Below, piece by piece: positions 45,982 to 54,978 of a stretch of DNA of 64,000 bases. The DNA is from Pseudarthrobacter defluvii (lineage in GTDB: Bacteria > Actinomycetota > Actinomycetes > Actinomycetales > Micrococcaceae): positions 496,001-560,000 of the forward strand of contig NZ_CP066362.1 in assembly GCF_030323865.1 (NCBI RefSeq). Direction: 5' to 3'. How positions within the stretch are numbered: position 1 is the stretch's first letter; every line of letters begins with the position of its first letter. The notes beneath the pieces were generated by a model. That model did not search any database, was not told where the DNA came from, and saw nothing but the letters and a program-made list of their open reading frames with translations. A program made the position numbers and the translations under genes.

Positions 45982-46917
45982 TCAGGCCAGGTTCGCCGAG
46001 GGCTCCCCGAGCCGCTTCAGGCGTTGCCTCGCGGCGATTTCACTCGGACCCATGCGCCGGCCGATGCCGCCCAGGGCGAGGTGTACGACGCCGAGCACCA
46101 CCTTCGTGGCCAGCCTCACCGGAAGGGGAAAGGGGCCCAGCCGTGGCACAGAGAGCCCCAGCATTTCGCGGTACCGGGGTTCCAGGCTGTAGACGGCGCC
46201 GGCAAACAGGATCCGGTAGCCGGGCCTGAGCAGGGGATGCAGCGGAGCCTTGCGGATGAACTCCACGGTCTCCTTCACCCGCCCGTCTGCCCTCAGTTGG
46301 CCCTGCGCGTACCACCCTTCCAGCTGGCTCCGCATCTCCGCTTCCGTCGTCGGCGGGTTTTCCACCCCCATCAGCCGCCCCGCCTGGGCCCACTCCCGGA
46401 CGTAGGCGTCGTCCCCGTCCGGAATGGGCCCACCCCAGATCTTGTGGGCTGCGAGGAAGCCGTCCGTGAAGGCGAGGTGGATCCAGCCTGCGAGCGCCGG
46501 ATCGTTGGCACTGTAGGTGCGCTGGCCGCCGTCGTTGTCCTGGTAGCTGCCCTGGACGGGCTTATGCAGGTGGCGGACACGCCGTGTTGCCTCCTCCGCC
46601 GCCGCCGTGGATCCATACGTGACCGTGAAGATCCAGCGGATGGTGTTGGCCAGCCGGCGCAAGGGGTCCTCGCGGAAGTTGGAGTGCTCGTGAACGCCTG
46701 CCAGGGCGCCCGGATGCAGCGACTGCATGAGCAACGTTCGGATTCCTCCGACAATGGGCGTCATGGAGCCGTGGACAGCCCAGACCGCTGAACCGGGCAG
46801 GTGGTAGCCCGCGTCGTCGCCTTCCGCCAGGCGCAGCGACCACTCCGGCGGAGCGTCGGCGTTGCCTGAGAAGGTCTTCTTGACCTCGTCCTGCCATGAT
46901 CGAAGGACATTGCGCAT
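45982..46917 (-). CDS. MpaB-type oxygenase (DUF2236)
   Basis: A 311-aa protein of the MpaB/latex-clearing-protein (DUF2236) superfamily: SAVWAVHGSMTPIVGGIRTL, LMQSLHPGALAGVHEHSNF and the later WIHLAFTDGFLAAH. The conserved arginine and histidines of this heme-oxygenase-like family are visible (HxxH region LHPGALAGVHEH). Substrate unknown; members cleave lipids or rubber, and many are uncharacterised. ATG 46917 chosen where homology begins; no strong ribosome-binding site. Confidence 0.78.
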   Translation of the reverse strand: MRNVLRSWQDEVKKTFSGNADAPPEWSLRLAEGDDAGYHLPGSAVWAVHGSMTPIVGGIRTLLMQSLHPGALAGVHEHSNFREDPLRRLANTIRWIFTVTYGSTAAAEEATRRVRHLHKPVQGSYQDNDGGQRTYSANDPALAGWIHLAFTDGFLAAHKIWGGPIPDGDDAYVREWAQAGRLMGVENPPTTEAEMRSQLEGWYAQGQLRADGRVKETVEFIRKAPLHPLLRPGYRILFAGAVYSLEPRYREMLGLSVPRLGPFPLPVRLATKVVLGVVHLALGGIGRRMGPSEIAARQRLKRLGEPSANLA

Positions 46918-47105
46918 GAACCATTGTTGCCCATTCCGGCCGGGACAGCAGGGCCGCCGGCCCAAGACCACAACTGCGCACCCCCTAACGCCCGATAAAA
47001 AACCCGCATTGCCCGTACGTGGGGTTTCCACCCGTGCGGCCCTGTGGTCCCATGGGACATACCGTCGAGACAACGTGCGGCAGGCCACGTCGTGGAGTCA
47101 GTCAA

Positions 47106-48809
47106 TTGGCTAAGAAATCCGTACCCGGCAGCAGGAAGCCGGACCAGCGTACGTTTCGCCCCGTTGCCCGCGCCGCCGCCGCTGCAGGCGTGCTGGCCGC
47201 GTCTGTTTACGCTGTCAATCTTTCCGCCGATTCAGCAGAACCGGGACAATGGGCAGGATCCTTTGCCCCCGCCGGGGTAACTCCGGGTACCGCCGCCCCG
47301 TTCGAAACTCCGGGTGCAGACGCGGGCAAAAAGACCGAACGGCAACCAGTTCCGCCTGCATCAGACCAGGTTGTGGCCGGCGCGCTTCCGCCCGCAATCC
47401 TGTCCAGTCCGCAGGTCACGCTGGCCTTCCCGCACACGTCGATCGGTGGCGCCGGGCAAGTGGGTCCGGGTGCCCTGACCCTGGGACCCGCAGGTGCGGG
47501 CAGGCCGTTGGCCGGCTTCCTGATGGCACCGCTCCAGTTCCTCGATCCGAGTTCGCCTTTCGGTCTCCGGGTCAGCCCGCTTAGCGGCACTGCGGGGGAC
47601 TTCCATTTGGGACAGGATTATGCGGCGGCCTGCGGCACGCCCGTCTACGCAGCTGATTCGGGTGTTGTGCGGGCGGCCGGCTGGCATCCATGGGGCGGCG
47701 GCAACCGGATAGAGATCGACCACGGCGATGGACTCATCACCACCTACAACCACTTGGAGTCCATCGGCGTTCATACCGGCGACAGGGTGAAGGTTGGCCA
47801 GGTCATCGCACGCGTGGGCACCACCGGATGGTCCACGGGCTGCCACCTGCATTTCGAAGCCATCCTCAACGGCCGCTACACCAATCCCCTGCGGTGGAGC
47901 TTCCTCCAGCTCCGGGCTTTGGGCCAGGTTCCGGCCGACATGGTTTCGTACGCGCCGGGCCAGGGAGCCTCCGCGGGCATGATCAGCTGGACTATTCCCC
48001 TCCAGGTGGACCCGGGCGATGGGTCGCCGGCGGCCGGGCTGCTGCCGTCGCCCTTCCCGCCGCTCCTGCCACGTCTTCCAAGCCCAGTGCCGTCCGAAGC
48101 GACGGGCATCGTGCTCCCACCTCCCAGCGCGCAAACGACGACGTCGGCCCCGCCACCGCCCGAACCATCCGGAGGTGCCGCGCCGCCTTCGTCCGGCCCG
48201 GCACCCAGCGGGCCGCCGGCTGCTCAGCCAAGCCCGACGCCGTCGCCCACTTCGCCGAGCCCGACGCCTTCGCCAACTGGGCCGACGCCGTCGCCCACTT
48301 CTCCGAGCCCGTCGCCTTCCCCGACAGAGCCGGTCAGCCCGACTCCCGCGCCCACTGATCCGGCGCCCTCGCCCACTTCGCCGGGTCCGTCGCCTTCGCC
48401 GACCCAGCCGACCCCCACAGAGCCGGTCAGCCCGACTCCCGCGGCCACTGATCCGGCTCCCTCGCCCACCTCACCGGCGCCCGTCGACCCGGCTCCTGCC
48501 CCGCCGGCTCCTACACCTGCGCCAACGCCAATTGCACCTGCTCCCGCACCGGCACCAGCACCTGCTCCCGCACCTGCGCCGGCTCCAGTTGCTCCGGCTC
48601 CGGCTCCGGCTCCGGCTCCTGCTCCCGCACCCTCCCCGGTTCCCGCACCCGCCCCGGCACCGACGACGGTAGCGCCTGCTCCGGCGCCGGCGCCGGCACC
48701 GGTTCCGGTCCCGGCTCCGACGACCGTGCCGCCTGCGCCAACCCCAACGCCAACCCCCACGCCATCGCCCTCGTTGACCGGACCCGTACCCACAACGCCG
48801 CCGGCCTAG
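47106..48809 (+). CDS. M23-family peptidoglycan endopeptidase with long proline-rich tail
   Basis: A 567-aa cell-envelope protein. One hydrophobic N-terminal segment (about 20-40) acts as signal anchor. The LytM/M23 zinc domain (about 155-260) has H167xxxD171 (HLGQD) and H247xH (CHLHF). From about residue 315 to the end the chain is almost only Pro, Ala, Ser and Thr (SPTPSPT and PAPAPAP repeats). TTG 47106 is chosen because GGAG lies eight bases upstream. It likely trims cell-wall cross-bridges, with the tail spanning the wall. Confidence 0.85.
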   Translation: MAKKSVPGSRKPDQRTFRPVARAAAAAGVLAASVYAVNLSADSAEPGQWAGSFAPAGVTPGTAAPFETPGADAGKKTERQPVPPASDQVVAGALPPAILSSPQVTLAFPHTSIGGAGQVGPGALTLGPAGAGRPLAGFLMAPLQFLDPSSPFGLRVSPLSGTAGDFHLGQDYAAACGTPVYAADSGVVRAAGWHPWGGGNRIEIDHGDGLITTYNHLESIGVHTGDRVKVGQVIARVGTTGWSTGCHLHFEAILNGRYTNPLRWSFLQLRALGQVPADMVSYAPGQGASAGMISWTIPLQVDPGDGSPAAGLLPSPFPPLLPRLPSPVPSEATGIVLPPPSAQTTTSAPPPPEPSGGAAPPSSGPAPSGPPAAQPSPTPSPTSPSPTPSPTGPTPSPTSPSPSPSPTEPVSPTPAPTDPAPSPTSPGPSPSPTQPTPTEPVSPTPAATDPAPSPTSPAPVDPAPAPPAPTPAPTPIAPAPAPAPAPAPAPAPAPVAPAPAPAPAPAPAPSPVPAPAPAPTTVAPAPAPAPAPVPVPAPTTVPPAPTPTPTPTPSPSLTGPVPTTPPA

Positions 48810-48879
48810 AAAAACTCCGGTCCGTACCCGTACATGGGGGCTTCGGCAACGAACTCCCCATATGAATAATTCTTCGCTG

Positions 48880-49373
48880 ATGCGCAGCCCGCGCCCCTGT
48901 ATCCGATCCCGCTGATCCTCAATGACGGGACCAGGACGAATTTTGGACAGTTCGAAGGGAAAGTAGTGCTGGTGGTCAATGTCGCCTCGAACTGCGGATT
49001 CACCCGCCAATACGCAGGCCTCGAAGCCCTCTACGGCAAGTTCCGGGACCGGGGGTTCGAAGTCCTTGGCGTTCCGTGCAACCAGTTCGCGGGTCAGGAA
49101 CCCGGTACCGACGACGAAATTGCGGACTTCTGTGAACGGAATTTTGGCGTCACGTTCCCACTCACGGCCAAGACCGATGTCCGCGGCAGGAACCAGCACC
49201 TGCTCTCCGGCGAGCTCACCAAGTTCCGGACCGGCCTGCTGCCGGGGATGGTGAAGTGGAACTTCGAGAAGTTCCTGGTCAACCGCGAGGGGAATGTGGT
49301 GGCCCGGTTCGCTCCCACAGTGGAGCCGGACTCAGCAGCAGTGATCGACGCGATCGAGCAGGAGCTCGGATAA
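48880..49373 (+). pseudogene. Glutathione peroxidase family gene with frameshifted 5' end
   Basis: The thiol-peroxidase core is intact from 48897: LYPIPLILNDGTRTNFGQFE, then VNVASNCGFT with the peroxidatic Cys, CNQFAGQEPG with the Gln and VKWNFEKFL with the Trp. But no ATG, GTG or TTG exists in this frame between the TAA at 48867 and the GTG at 48966. The only well-placed ATG (48880) is one frame off; one extra C in the CCCC run at about 48894-48897 would join it. Either a sequence error, a true frameshift, or a CTG start at 48897. If only 48966 is used, the protein lacks its first beta strands. Confidence 0.7.
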
Positions 49374-49532
49374 GGGCGGGTTGTCCGAACATCGTCCGCA
49401 AAAGCGCAGTTCTTTTAACTTTTTCCACATCAGCAACGGCGATTCACCCCAAGTTTGCCAAATGTCTGATTGGATAAATATTACTGAAGGGTACAAGGGA
49501 AGAACGGCTTCCCACCGACCATAGAGGTAGCA

Positions 49533-50462
49533 ATGGAGCACATCGAGGCCGAACATCCCCGGCCACGCCACTTCCTACTCCACCTGAGCGATCCCCACCT
49601 GTTGGGAGGTCCAGAACCCCTCTACGGAACCGTCGACAGCGAAGCCAGGCTTATCCAGCTGTTCGACGAAGTCAAAGCATCCGGCGCCAGGCCGGAAGCC
49701 GTGATTTTTACCGGCGACCTCGCCGACAAGGGCGATGCACAGGCCTACGTCAAGCTGCGCGCCATCGTCGAGCCCGCCTGCAAGGAACTCGGCGCCCAGG
49801 TCATTTGGGCCATGGGCAACCACGACGACCGTGCCAATTTCCGCAAGGGCCTGCTCGACCAACCCGGTACGGATGAACCGGTGGACCACAGCTACTTCAT
49901 CAACGGGCTGCGCGTCATCACGCTGGACACCACCGTCCCGGGTTTCCACCACGGCGAACTGAGTGCCGCCCAGTTGGAGTGGCTGGCCCGGCAGCTGGAA
50001 ACCCCCGCGCCGGACGGCACCATCCTGGCCCTCCACCACCCTCCGGTCCCGTCTGTCCTGGATCTTTCGGTGCTTGTGGAACTGCGGGACCAGGCATCCC
50101 TGGCGGCCGTGGTGCGCAACTCGGACGTCCGCACCATCCTGGCCGGCCACCTGCACTACTCCACCACTGCCAGCTTCGCCGGCGTGCCCGTGTCGGTCGC
50201 GTCCGCGTCCTGCTACACGCAGGACCTCAACGTTCCGGTGGGAGGCACCCGCGGACAGGACGGCGGCCAGGCGTTCAACCTGGTGCACGTCTACGAGCAC
50301 ACCATCGTGCACTCGGTGGTTCCGCTGGGCAGCTCGCCCACCGTGGGCGAGTACGTCTCACCCGAAGAAACGGCCCGGCGCCTGGAAGCGGCGGGCGTCC
50401 GGATCCCGGAAACCACCAAGCAGCTGGGGAGCTCCAAGCTCGGAATCAGCGTGCGACGCTAG
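49533..50462 (+). CDS. cpdA: Metallophosphoesterase, CpdA-like 3',5'-cyclic-nucleotide phosphodiesterase
   Basis: A 309-aa calcineurin-like phosphoesterase with all metal motifs: [36 protein letters not shown] and LAGHLHYS. The combination and length match CpdA/Icc-type class III cAMP phosphodiesterases; other phosphoesters are possible. AGAGG lies five bases before the ATG. An AT-rich promoter (TTGCCA, 18 nt, TATTAC) is about 50 bp upstream. A perfect hairpin terminator follows. Confidence 0.85.
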   Translation: MEHIEAEHPRPRHFLLHLSDPHLLGGPEPLYGTVDSEARLIQLFDEVKASGARPEAVIFTGDLADKGDAQAYVKLRAIVEPACKELGAQVIWAMGNHDDRANFRKGLLDQPGTDEPVDHSYFINGLRVITLDTTVPGFHHGELSAAQLEWLARQLETPAPDGTILALHHPPVPSVLDLSVLVELRDQASLAAVVRNSDVRTILAGHLHYSTTASFAGVPVSVASASCYTQDLNVPVGGTRGQDGGQAFNLVHVYEHTIVHSVVPLGSSPTVGEYVSPEETARRLEAAGVRIPETTKQLGSSKLGISVRR

Positions 50463-50478
50463 GCATAGCTTGAAGGTG

Positions 50479-50515
50479 ATGCCGGTCCCCGTTGGGGGAC
50501 CGGCATTGGTCTTTC
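50479..50515. terminator. Terminator after the phosphodiesterase gene
   Basis: ATGCCGGTCCCC GTTG GGGGACCGGCAT, a perfect 12-bp stem, followed by TGGTCTTTCC. Convergent genes flank it. Confidence 0.85.
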
Positions 50516-50519
50516 CTGG

Positions 50520-52145
50520 CTACTTTTCCCAGGGCGCCTTGATGGGGAAGTACCGTTCCAGGAAATCGGTCACCAGTTCGGCCCGCTCGTCCGCACTGAC
50601 CTCGGGGAAGCTGCCGTCGTTCAGGCAGAAGAAGTCCATGTTCCGCTTGCCCAGCAGCTTGGGCAGGTACTTCAGCCCGGACCGCATGGTGGTGTCCACA
50701 TAACGCACCTTGGCCGCTGTCTGGGTGACGGCCAGGCCGGTGAGCAGGGCGTAGTAGTGGTAGAACGAGTTGGTCACGGAGATGTTGTCCGCCGCCCGGA
50801 ACCGGCTGGCCGCCGTCTTGCGGAACTCCTCAGGGAACTCTTGCTCCATCTGGCTTACCACGCTGCGCCGCAGGGGCGCGGCGGTGTGCTCAAGGTGCCG
50901 GGTGGTGATCCGCCCGAACCGGTTCCACAGCAGCTTGCGGTTCACGCGGGCGGCGTTCTCGAATCCGCTGCGCTCGGCATCGTTCTCGCCCAGGCCGATC
51001 CTGGTTTCCGCCTCGATGAACTTGGTGATGCCGCCGGGGGTAAAGAACATGTCCGGGCCCACGGGGCGGCCGAAGAACATGTCGTCGTTGGAGTAGAGGA
51101 AGTGCTCGGACAACCCCTCGATGTTGTGCAGCTGGCACTCCACCGCCTGGGAGTTGTGGGTGGGCAGCACCGAGGGATCAGAGAAGAACTCCTCGCTGCG
51201 GACGATCGTGACGGAGGGGTGGTCGGCCAACCAGGCCGGCGCGGGGGAGTCCGTGGCGATGAAGATGCGGCGGATCCAGGGCGCAAACATGTAGACCGAG
51301 CGCAGCGCGTACTTCAGCTCGTTGATTTGCCGGAAGCGGGCCTCATGGTCGTCGCCTTCACCCAGGACATGTCCCTTTTGCTGGGCGCGGCGGGCCGCGA
51401 TGTATTCGGGGGAGCTGCCGTCCACCCAGGAGAAGACGATGTCGACGTCGAAGCTGATGTCGCTGGCATGGTCGGCGAACATGTTCTCGATGGTGGGCCA
51501 GGTGTGGCCGTAGCGCTCCACCGTGCCGCGGACCGCGTCCTGGCGCAGCAGGGTCCTGCGGGTCAGGGAGTTTTCGATGGGAAGGGTGAGTTGTTCGCCC
51601 TCGAAGGCCCACAGTTCGATCTGGACGCCGGCGGAGGCGCCGAACTCGAAGCCGCCCACCGGCTCAACCCGCGGACGGTAGAGGCGGAAGATGCGGCCCT
51701 GCCGGTTGGGGGACAGTTCGCCGTCGGCCACCAGGACGGATGTCTTTTTCTTGGCATCCACGGTCATGGAGTAGAAGGGCTCGTCCCGGCAGGCCTCCAC
51801 CAGGGCAGCGCGAAGCTTCTTCCGGTCCTTCCAGTCCAGAGCCAGCACGGGCCGGTCGTTGTTCCCGCGGACCAGGAGGTAGGAGAGGCCGGCGTTGGCC
51901 AGGACGTTGCGCAGGAACAGCAGGTCTTCCACCATGGCCTGGTATGGGGTCCTGGTGTCGTTGATCAGGGAATAGCGGCCCTTGTGCCTGATGACGTCCG
52001 GCCGGTGGCTGAGCCGCTGCTCCGCCGCCGCCGACGTGATCTCGGCATGAAATTGTTCCTCCACGGACGCCTGGCCGCCGTAGTAGACCTCGTCCTGGAC
52101 CGGTGCTTCTGTAATGGTTGTCTCCGTGCTGCTGGAAGTGGGCAT
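50520..52145 (-). CDS. Stealth-family sugar-phosphate transferase (capsule-type)
   Basis: A 541-aa protein with the Stealth regions in order: CR1 VDIVFSWVDGSSPEY, CR2 FRQINELKYALRSVYMFAPW with IRRIFIATD, CR3 NSQAVECQLHNIEGLSEHFL and YSNDDMFFGRPV, and CR4 near the C-terminus. Stealth enzymes transfer sugar-1-phosphates in capsule or wall polymer synthesis. About 190 N-terminal residues precede CR1. ATG 52145 has GCAGGT upstream; an in-frame ATG at 52157 is possible. No capsule gene cluster surrounds it. Confidence 0.88.
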   Translation of the reverse strand: MPTSSSTETTITEAPVQDEVYYGGQASVEEQFHAEITSAAAEQRLSHRPDVIRHKGRYSLINDTRTPYQAMVEDLLFLRNVLANAGLSYLLVRGNNDRPVLALDWKDRKKLRAALVEACRDEPFYSMTVDAKKKTSVLVADGELSPNRQGRIFRLYRPRVEPVGGFEFGASAGVQIELWAFEGEQLTLPIENSLTRRTLLRQDAVRGTVERYGHTWPTIENMFADHASDISFDVDIVFSWVDGSSPEYIAARRAQQKGHVLGEGDDHEARFRQINELKYALRSVYMFAPWIRRIFIATDSPAPAWLADHPSVTIVRSEEFFSDPSVLPTHNSQAVECQLHNIEGLSEHFLYSNDDMFFGRPVGPDMFFTPGGITKFIEAETRIGLGENDAERSGFENAARVNRKLLWNRFGRITTRHLEHTAAPLRRSVVSQMEQEFPEEFRKTAASRFRAADNISVTNSFYHYYALLTGLAVTQTAAKVRYVDTTMRSGLKYLPKLLGKRNMDFFCLNDGSFPEVSADERAELVTDFLERYFPIKAPWEK

Positions 52146-52239
52146 TCTTACCTGCATGATAGTCCTGCAGTTGTAACGGGAGGTTTCGGAGCGCCGTCAG
52201 GGCACCCCGGTGAACGTTCGACGGCGGCCCGGCAGCGGC

Positions 52240-53169
52240 TCAGGCGTCCAGCGCCTCCCGCCAGGCGCGCAGGAAGGCGCCGCCGGCGTCGTCGTGGATC
52301 ACTGTGGCTTCCAGCCCCAGGTCCTCCGCCGTGAGCACCGGGTAGGGCTTGTTGGGCACGCCGTCCGCAGGGCGCACGTCCACGTGCTTGACGGAATGGT
52401 CGTTGTGGTGGAGCCAATCAGCCATGGCGTAGTCGGTGCGTGAATCGCCCACCGTCCGCCACGCCTGCGGCGTGATGCCCTGGGCCGCGAGGAGTTCCAC
52501 GGCGCGGCTGGCGCCCAGGTCCTTCCCCAGGCGTACGGACTCGATGTCAGTGGAAATGATGGTGGGATCCACGCGGTAGTCCACCTCGTCGTCGGAATTG
52601 GGGACGTGGTGGTCCAGCCGGACAACGCCGAGGCCGTGCCGCACCATGAGCTCCATCGCTTCGGCGTCGAACAGCTTTTGCTCGGCCAGGTAGTCGGCGC
52701 TCGGCACGTCGATGTGCTGCTCCACGGACACCATGGCCCGCTTGGTTTCATCGAAGAACATGTGCGCGGCGTAGTCCTCTGCCACCAGCCGGCGGATGTC
52801 GTCGCCATACGCTGCCGGCACGGCCAGTTCCCGGTCCACGTGGACGGGCCCGGGCCCGGCGGAGGTGTAGCTGAACCAGACGGCCCCCTTTTCGCAGATG
52901 GCGTGGATAACCGTGCCTGCCGGAATACCGGCCGCGATCATCGGTTCCATCACCTGCTCCCGGATGAAGGCGTCGGAGCGGCCGGTGTTGAAGATGACGG
53001 GAATCCCTGCCGCGGCGAGGGCCACCAGGTCCAGGATGATGTCCGCTTTAACGTTCCGGGTCACCGGGCTGGCCACCGGCCCATCCACATCCAGCAGGAG
53101 CGCCAGCGGCGGTGCGGACGGCAGGCGGATTCCGGGTGCGGGCACGGCTGGGGACTCGGTGGCTGTCAT
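52240..53169 (-). CDS. HAD-superfamily hydrolase, trehalose/sugar-phosphatase-like
   Basis: A 309-aa protein. HAD motif I is LALLLDVDGPVAS (about 22-34), motif II VIFNTGRSD (about 58-66), and the late acidic motif is RTVGDSRTDYAMADW. The layout fits Cof/trehalose-phosphatase-like HADs with a C2 cap. It is 94 bp upstream of and co-directional with the Stealth gene, so a link to a sugar phosphate is plausible but inferred. Confidence 0.75.
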   Translation of the reverse strand: MTATESPAVPAPGIRLPSAPPLALLLDVDGPVASPVTRNVKADIILDLVALAAAGIPVIFNTGRSDAFIREQVMEPMIAAGIPAGTVIHAICEKGAVWFSYTSAGPGPVHVDRELAVPAAYGDDIRRLVAEDYAAHMFFDETKRAMVSVEQHIDVPSADYLAEQKLFDAEAMELMVRHGLGVVRLDHHVPNSDDEVDYRVDPTIISTDIESVRLGKDLGASRAVELLAAQGITPQAWRTVGDSRTDYAMADWLHHNDHSVKHVDVRPADGVPNKPYPVLTAEDLGLEATVIHDDAGGAFLRAWREALDA

Positions 53170-53295
53170 GGCTCCATTCTCTCAGCACGGGCGGGGGTGC
53201 TGCGCGGGCGCCGGGGGACGGGGGCGCTTTGTCACTGTTTGGCTACAACCTGGCACGCACCAGCCCTGCTACTTTCACTGGCGCGGCGCGGTGCC

Positions 53296-53301
53296 TACTG
53301 T
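53296..53301 (+). promoter_or_regulatory. -10 hexamer for the leaderless gene at 53308
   Basis: TACTGT, 6 nt before GTG 53308. It favours this GTG over the adjacent ATG at 53305. Confidence 0.45.
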
Positions 53302-53307
53302 GGCATG

Positions 53308-53607
53308 GTGATATTCAAAGCTGTGGGCGAGGGCCGCCCTTACCCCGACCATGGTTTCAACACCCCAAAACAGTGGGCCTCCCTGCCGCCGCGGCCCGTC
53401 CGGCTGGACGAACTGGTGACCACCAAGCGCACCCTGGACCTGGAGGCGCTGCTGGCGGAGGATTCCACCTTCTTTGGCGACCTTTTCCCGCACGTGGTGC
53501 AGTACCGGGGAACCCTGTATCTGGAGGACGGGCTGCACCGCGCGGTCCGCACCGCACTGCACCAGCGCACCGCAATCCACGCCCGGGTCCTGGTACTCGA
53601 TGGCTAG
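53308..53607 (+). CDS. Conserved small protein, sometimes labelled VapB-type antitoxin
   Basis: A 99-aa protein (IFKAVGEGRPYPDHGFNTPK, VRLDELVTTKRTLDLEALLA, then YRGTLYLEDGLHRAVRTALH and AIHARVLVLDG). The last part resembles a ParB/VapB-like sequence, but there is no PIN-domain toxin nearby; the next gene encodes a LytR_C membrane protein. The antitoxin label is therefore doubtful. It overlaps the next gene by 8 bp. Confidence 0.65.
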   Translation: MIFKAVGEGRPYPDHGFNTPKQWASLPPRPVRLDELVTTKRTLDLEALLAEDSTFFGDLFPHVVQYRGTLYLEDGLHRAVRTALHQRTAIHARVLVLDG

Positions 53608-54262
53608 GAAGCGGCCGGCGGACCCCAGCGTCCTTCACGGCCACCATGTTGTTTCCGGCCCGGAGCTGCGCGCCGCCATGGAAGCGGCCAAGGACGCCGA
53701 TGAGACCGCCCGGGTCCGCCGCCGCGTACTGCACGGGGTGGTGCTGGTCCTGCTGATCGGCCTGATCGCCGCCGGCATCATCGTTGCCATGGCCATCATC
53801 AACGGGCGGCTGAAAATCCCTGCCGCCGAACCGGCCCCGACTCCGGTGTCATCCTGCCCGGCCTCGAGCTTCGACTACACACCCAACGACAAGGTCAACC
53901 TCAACGTCCTAAACTCCACCAGCCGGTCCGGGCTGGCCCGCTCGGTGGCGGACGAGTTCCTGGCACGGAAGTTCGTGGTGGGGAACGTGTCTAACATCAA
54001 CGCCGGCTATCGGGGCGTGGCTGCGGTGGTGTCAGGTGCGGCCGGACAAGCGGCGGCCTTCACGGTGCAGCGCAATCTCCAGGGTTCCGACTACTTCCAG
54101 GACGGCAGGAACGACGCCAGCGTTGATGTGATCCTGGCGCAGGACTACAAGGGCCTCGTCCCGCCGGAACTTGTTGACCAGACTCCGGGCCAGCTCAGCT
54201 GCCCCCGGGAAAGCCGGCGCATAGCAGACCCTGACAAGCTGCCCGTTACGCCTGCCGCCTGA
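53600..54262 (+). CDS. LytR C-terminal domain membrane protein
   Basis: A 220-aa single-pass protein: basic cytoplasmic N-terminus with RVRRRVLHG, one membrane helix (about 45-67, HGVVLVLLIGLIAAGIIVAM), then an extracellular LytR_C domain (about 100-190, LNVLNSTSRSGLARSVADEF). LytR_C domains accompany wall-polymer ligases but lack the catalytic LCP domain. Coupled to the small protein upstream by an 8-bp overlap. Function unknown. Confidence 0.82.
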   Translation: MARKRPADPSVLHGHHVVSGPELRAAMEAAKDADETARVRRRVLHGVVLVLLIGLIAAGIIVAMAIINGRLKIPAAEPAPTPVSSCPASSFDYTPNDKVNLNVLNSTSRSGLARSVADEFLARKFVVGNVSNINAGYRGVAAVVSGAAGQAAAFTVQRNLQGSDYFQDGRNDASVDVILAQDYKGLVPPELVDQTPGQLSCPRESRRIADPDKLPVTPAA

Positions 54263-54292
54263 TCCTCCGGCCCGGCACCTGGCGCCTGCCCG

Positions 54293-54943
54293 TCAGCTGG
54301 CCACCGCCGGAAGCTGCGCCACCCTGATGGGCCGCCCCCCGGCGTCGAACCTTGCACCTGCGCCCAACTGGATGAACCGCACGGTCCGGGCCACGCGGGC
54401 CTCCAGCTCGGCAGGCTCGTCGCTGCCCCTCGCCGCGCTGGAGGACAGGGTGCCCAGAATCAGTTGCGACTGCTGGCCCACGTCGGCTACGGGCAGGTAG
54501 CCCTGTTCCATGCCATCCCGCAGGATGCCCTGGAGCAGGACGCTGAGCTCACCCACGTGGTCCGAGAGTTTGGCAAAGGACGACGGCGACAGCACGGCCC
54601 CCATGGCAGGCCCAGGCGGGAGGTGGCGGCGGCTGAGGTCAACCACCTGGGCGCGGACGTACAGGGCCAGCCGGTCCACCGGGTTCTCCAGGCGCTCCAG
54701 TGCGTCGCGCAGGTCGGAAAGAAACTTTTCGGTTTCATCGAGGGCGTAGGAGATCAGGAGCTCTTCGATATCGGCGAAGTAGTTATAGACTGCAGTCCTG
54801 CCAATGCCTGCGTGGCGGGCCACGTCGGTCATGGTCAGCCCTGGAAGGCCGTGGGTGAACAGGAGCTCGCCGAAAGCGGTGAGGATGCGGCGCTGGGTCT
54901 CCGCGCGTTGTTCGGCATTGCTGGCCGCTGAAATCCTGGGCAT
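54293..54943 (-). CDS. TetR-family transcriptional regulator
   Basis: A 216-aa repressor. The N-terminal HTH is clear (RRILTAFGELLFTHGLPGLT, then MTDVARHAGIGRTAVYNYF). The ligand-binding domain is not assignable. A perfect inverted repeat CACTTTAC N12 GTAAAGTG starts 5 bp before its ATG and lies between this gene and the co-directional DsbA-type gene, suggesting autoregulation. Confidence 0.88.
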   Translation of the reverse strand: MPRISAASNAEQRAETQRRILTAFGELLFTHGLPGLTMTDVARHAGIGRTAVYNYFADIEELLISYALDETEKFLSDLRDALERLENPVDRLALYVRAQVVDLSRRHLPPGPAMGAVLSPSSFAKLSDHVGELSVLLQGILRDGMEQGYLPVADVGQQSQLILGTLSSSAARGSDEPAELEARVARTVRFIQLGAGARFDAGGRPIRVAQLPAVAS

Positions 54944-54948
54944 GCGGA

Positions 54949-54976
54949 CACTTTACCGCGATGTGTCAGTAAAGTG
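54949..54976. promoter_or_regulatory. Probable TetR operator
   Basis: CACTTTAC and GTAAAGTG, perfect 8-bp arms separated by 12 nt, immediately upstream of the TetR-family ATG. Confidence 0.6.
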
Positions 54977-54978
54977 CG

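Noticed and set aside
53308..53607. Toxin-antitoxin system
   Set aside because: No toxin gene is adjacent; the neighbour is a LytR_C membrane protein.
52606..53607. Long frame joining the antisense of the HAD gene to the small VapB-like protein
   Set aside because: Only the last 99 codons resemble a protein, and a leaderless start fits 53308.
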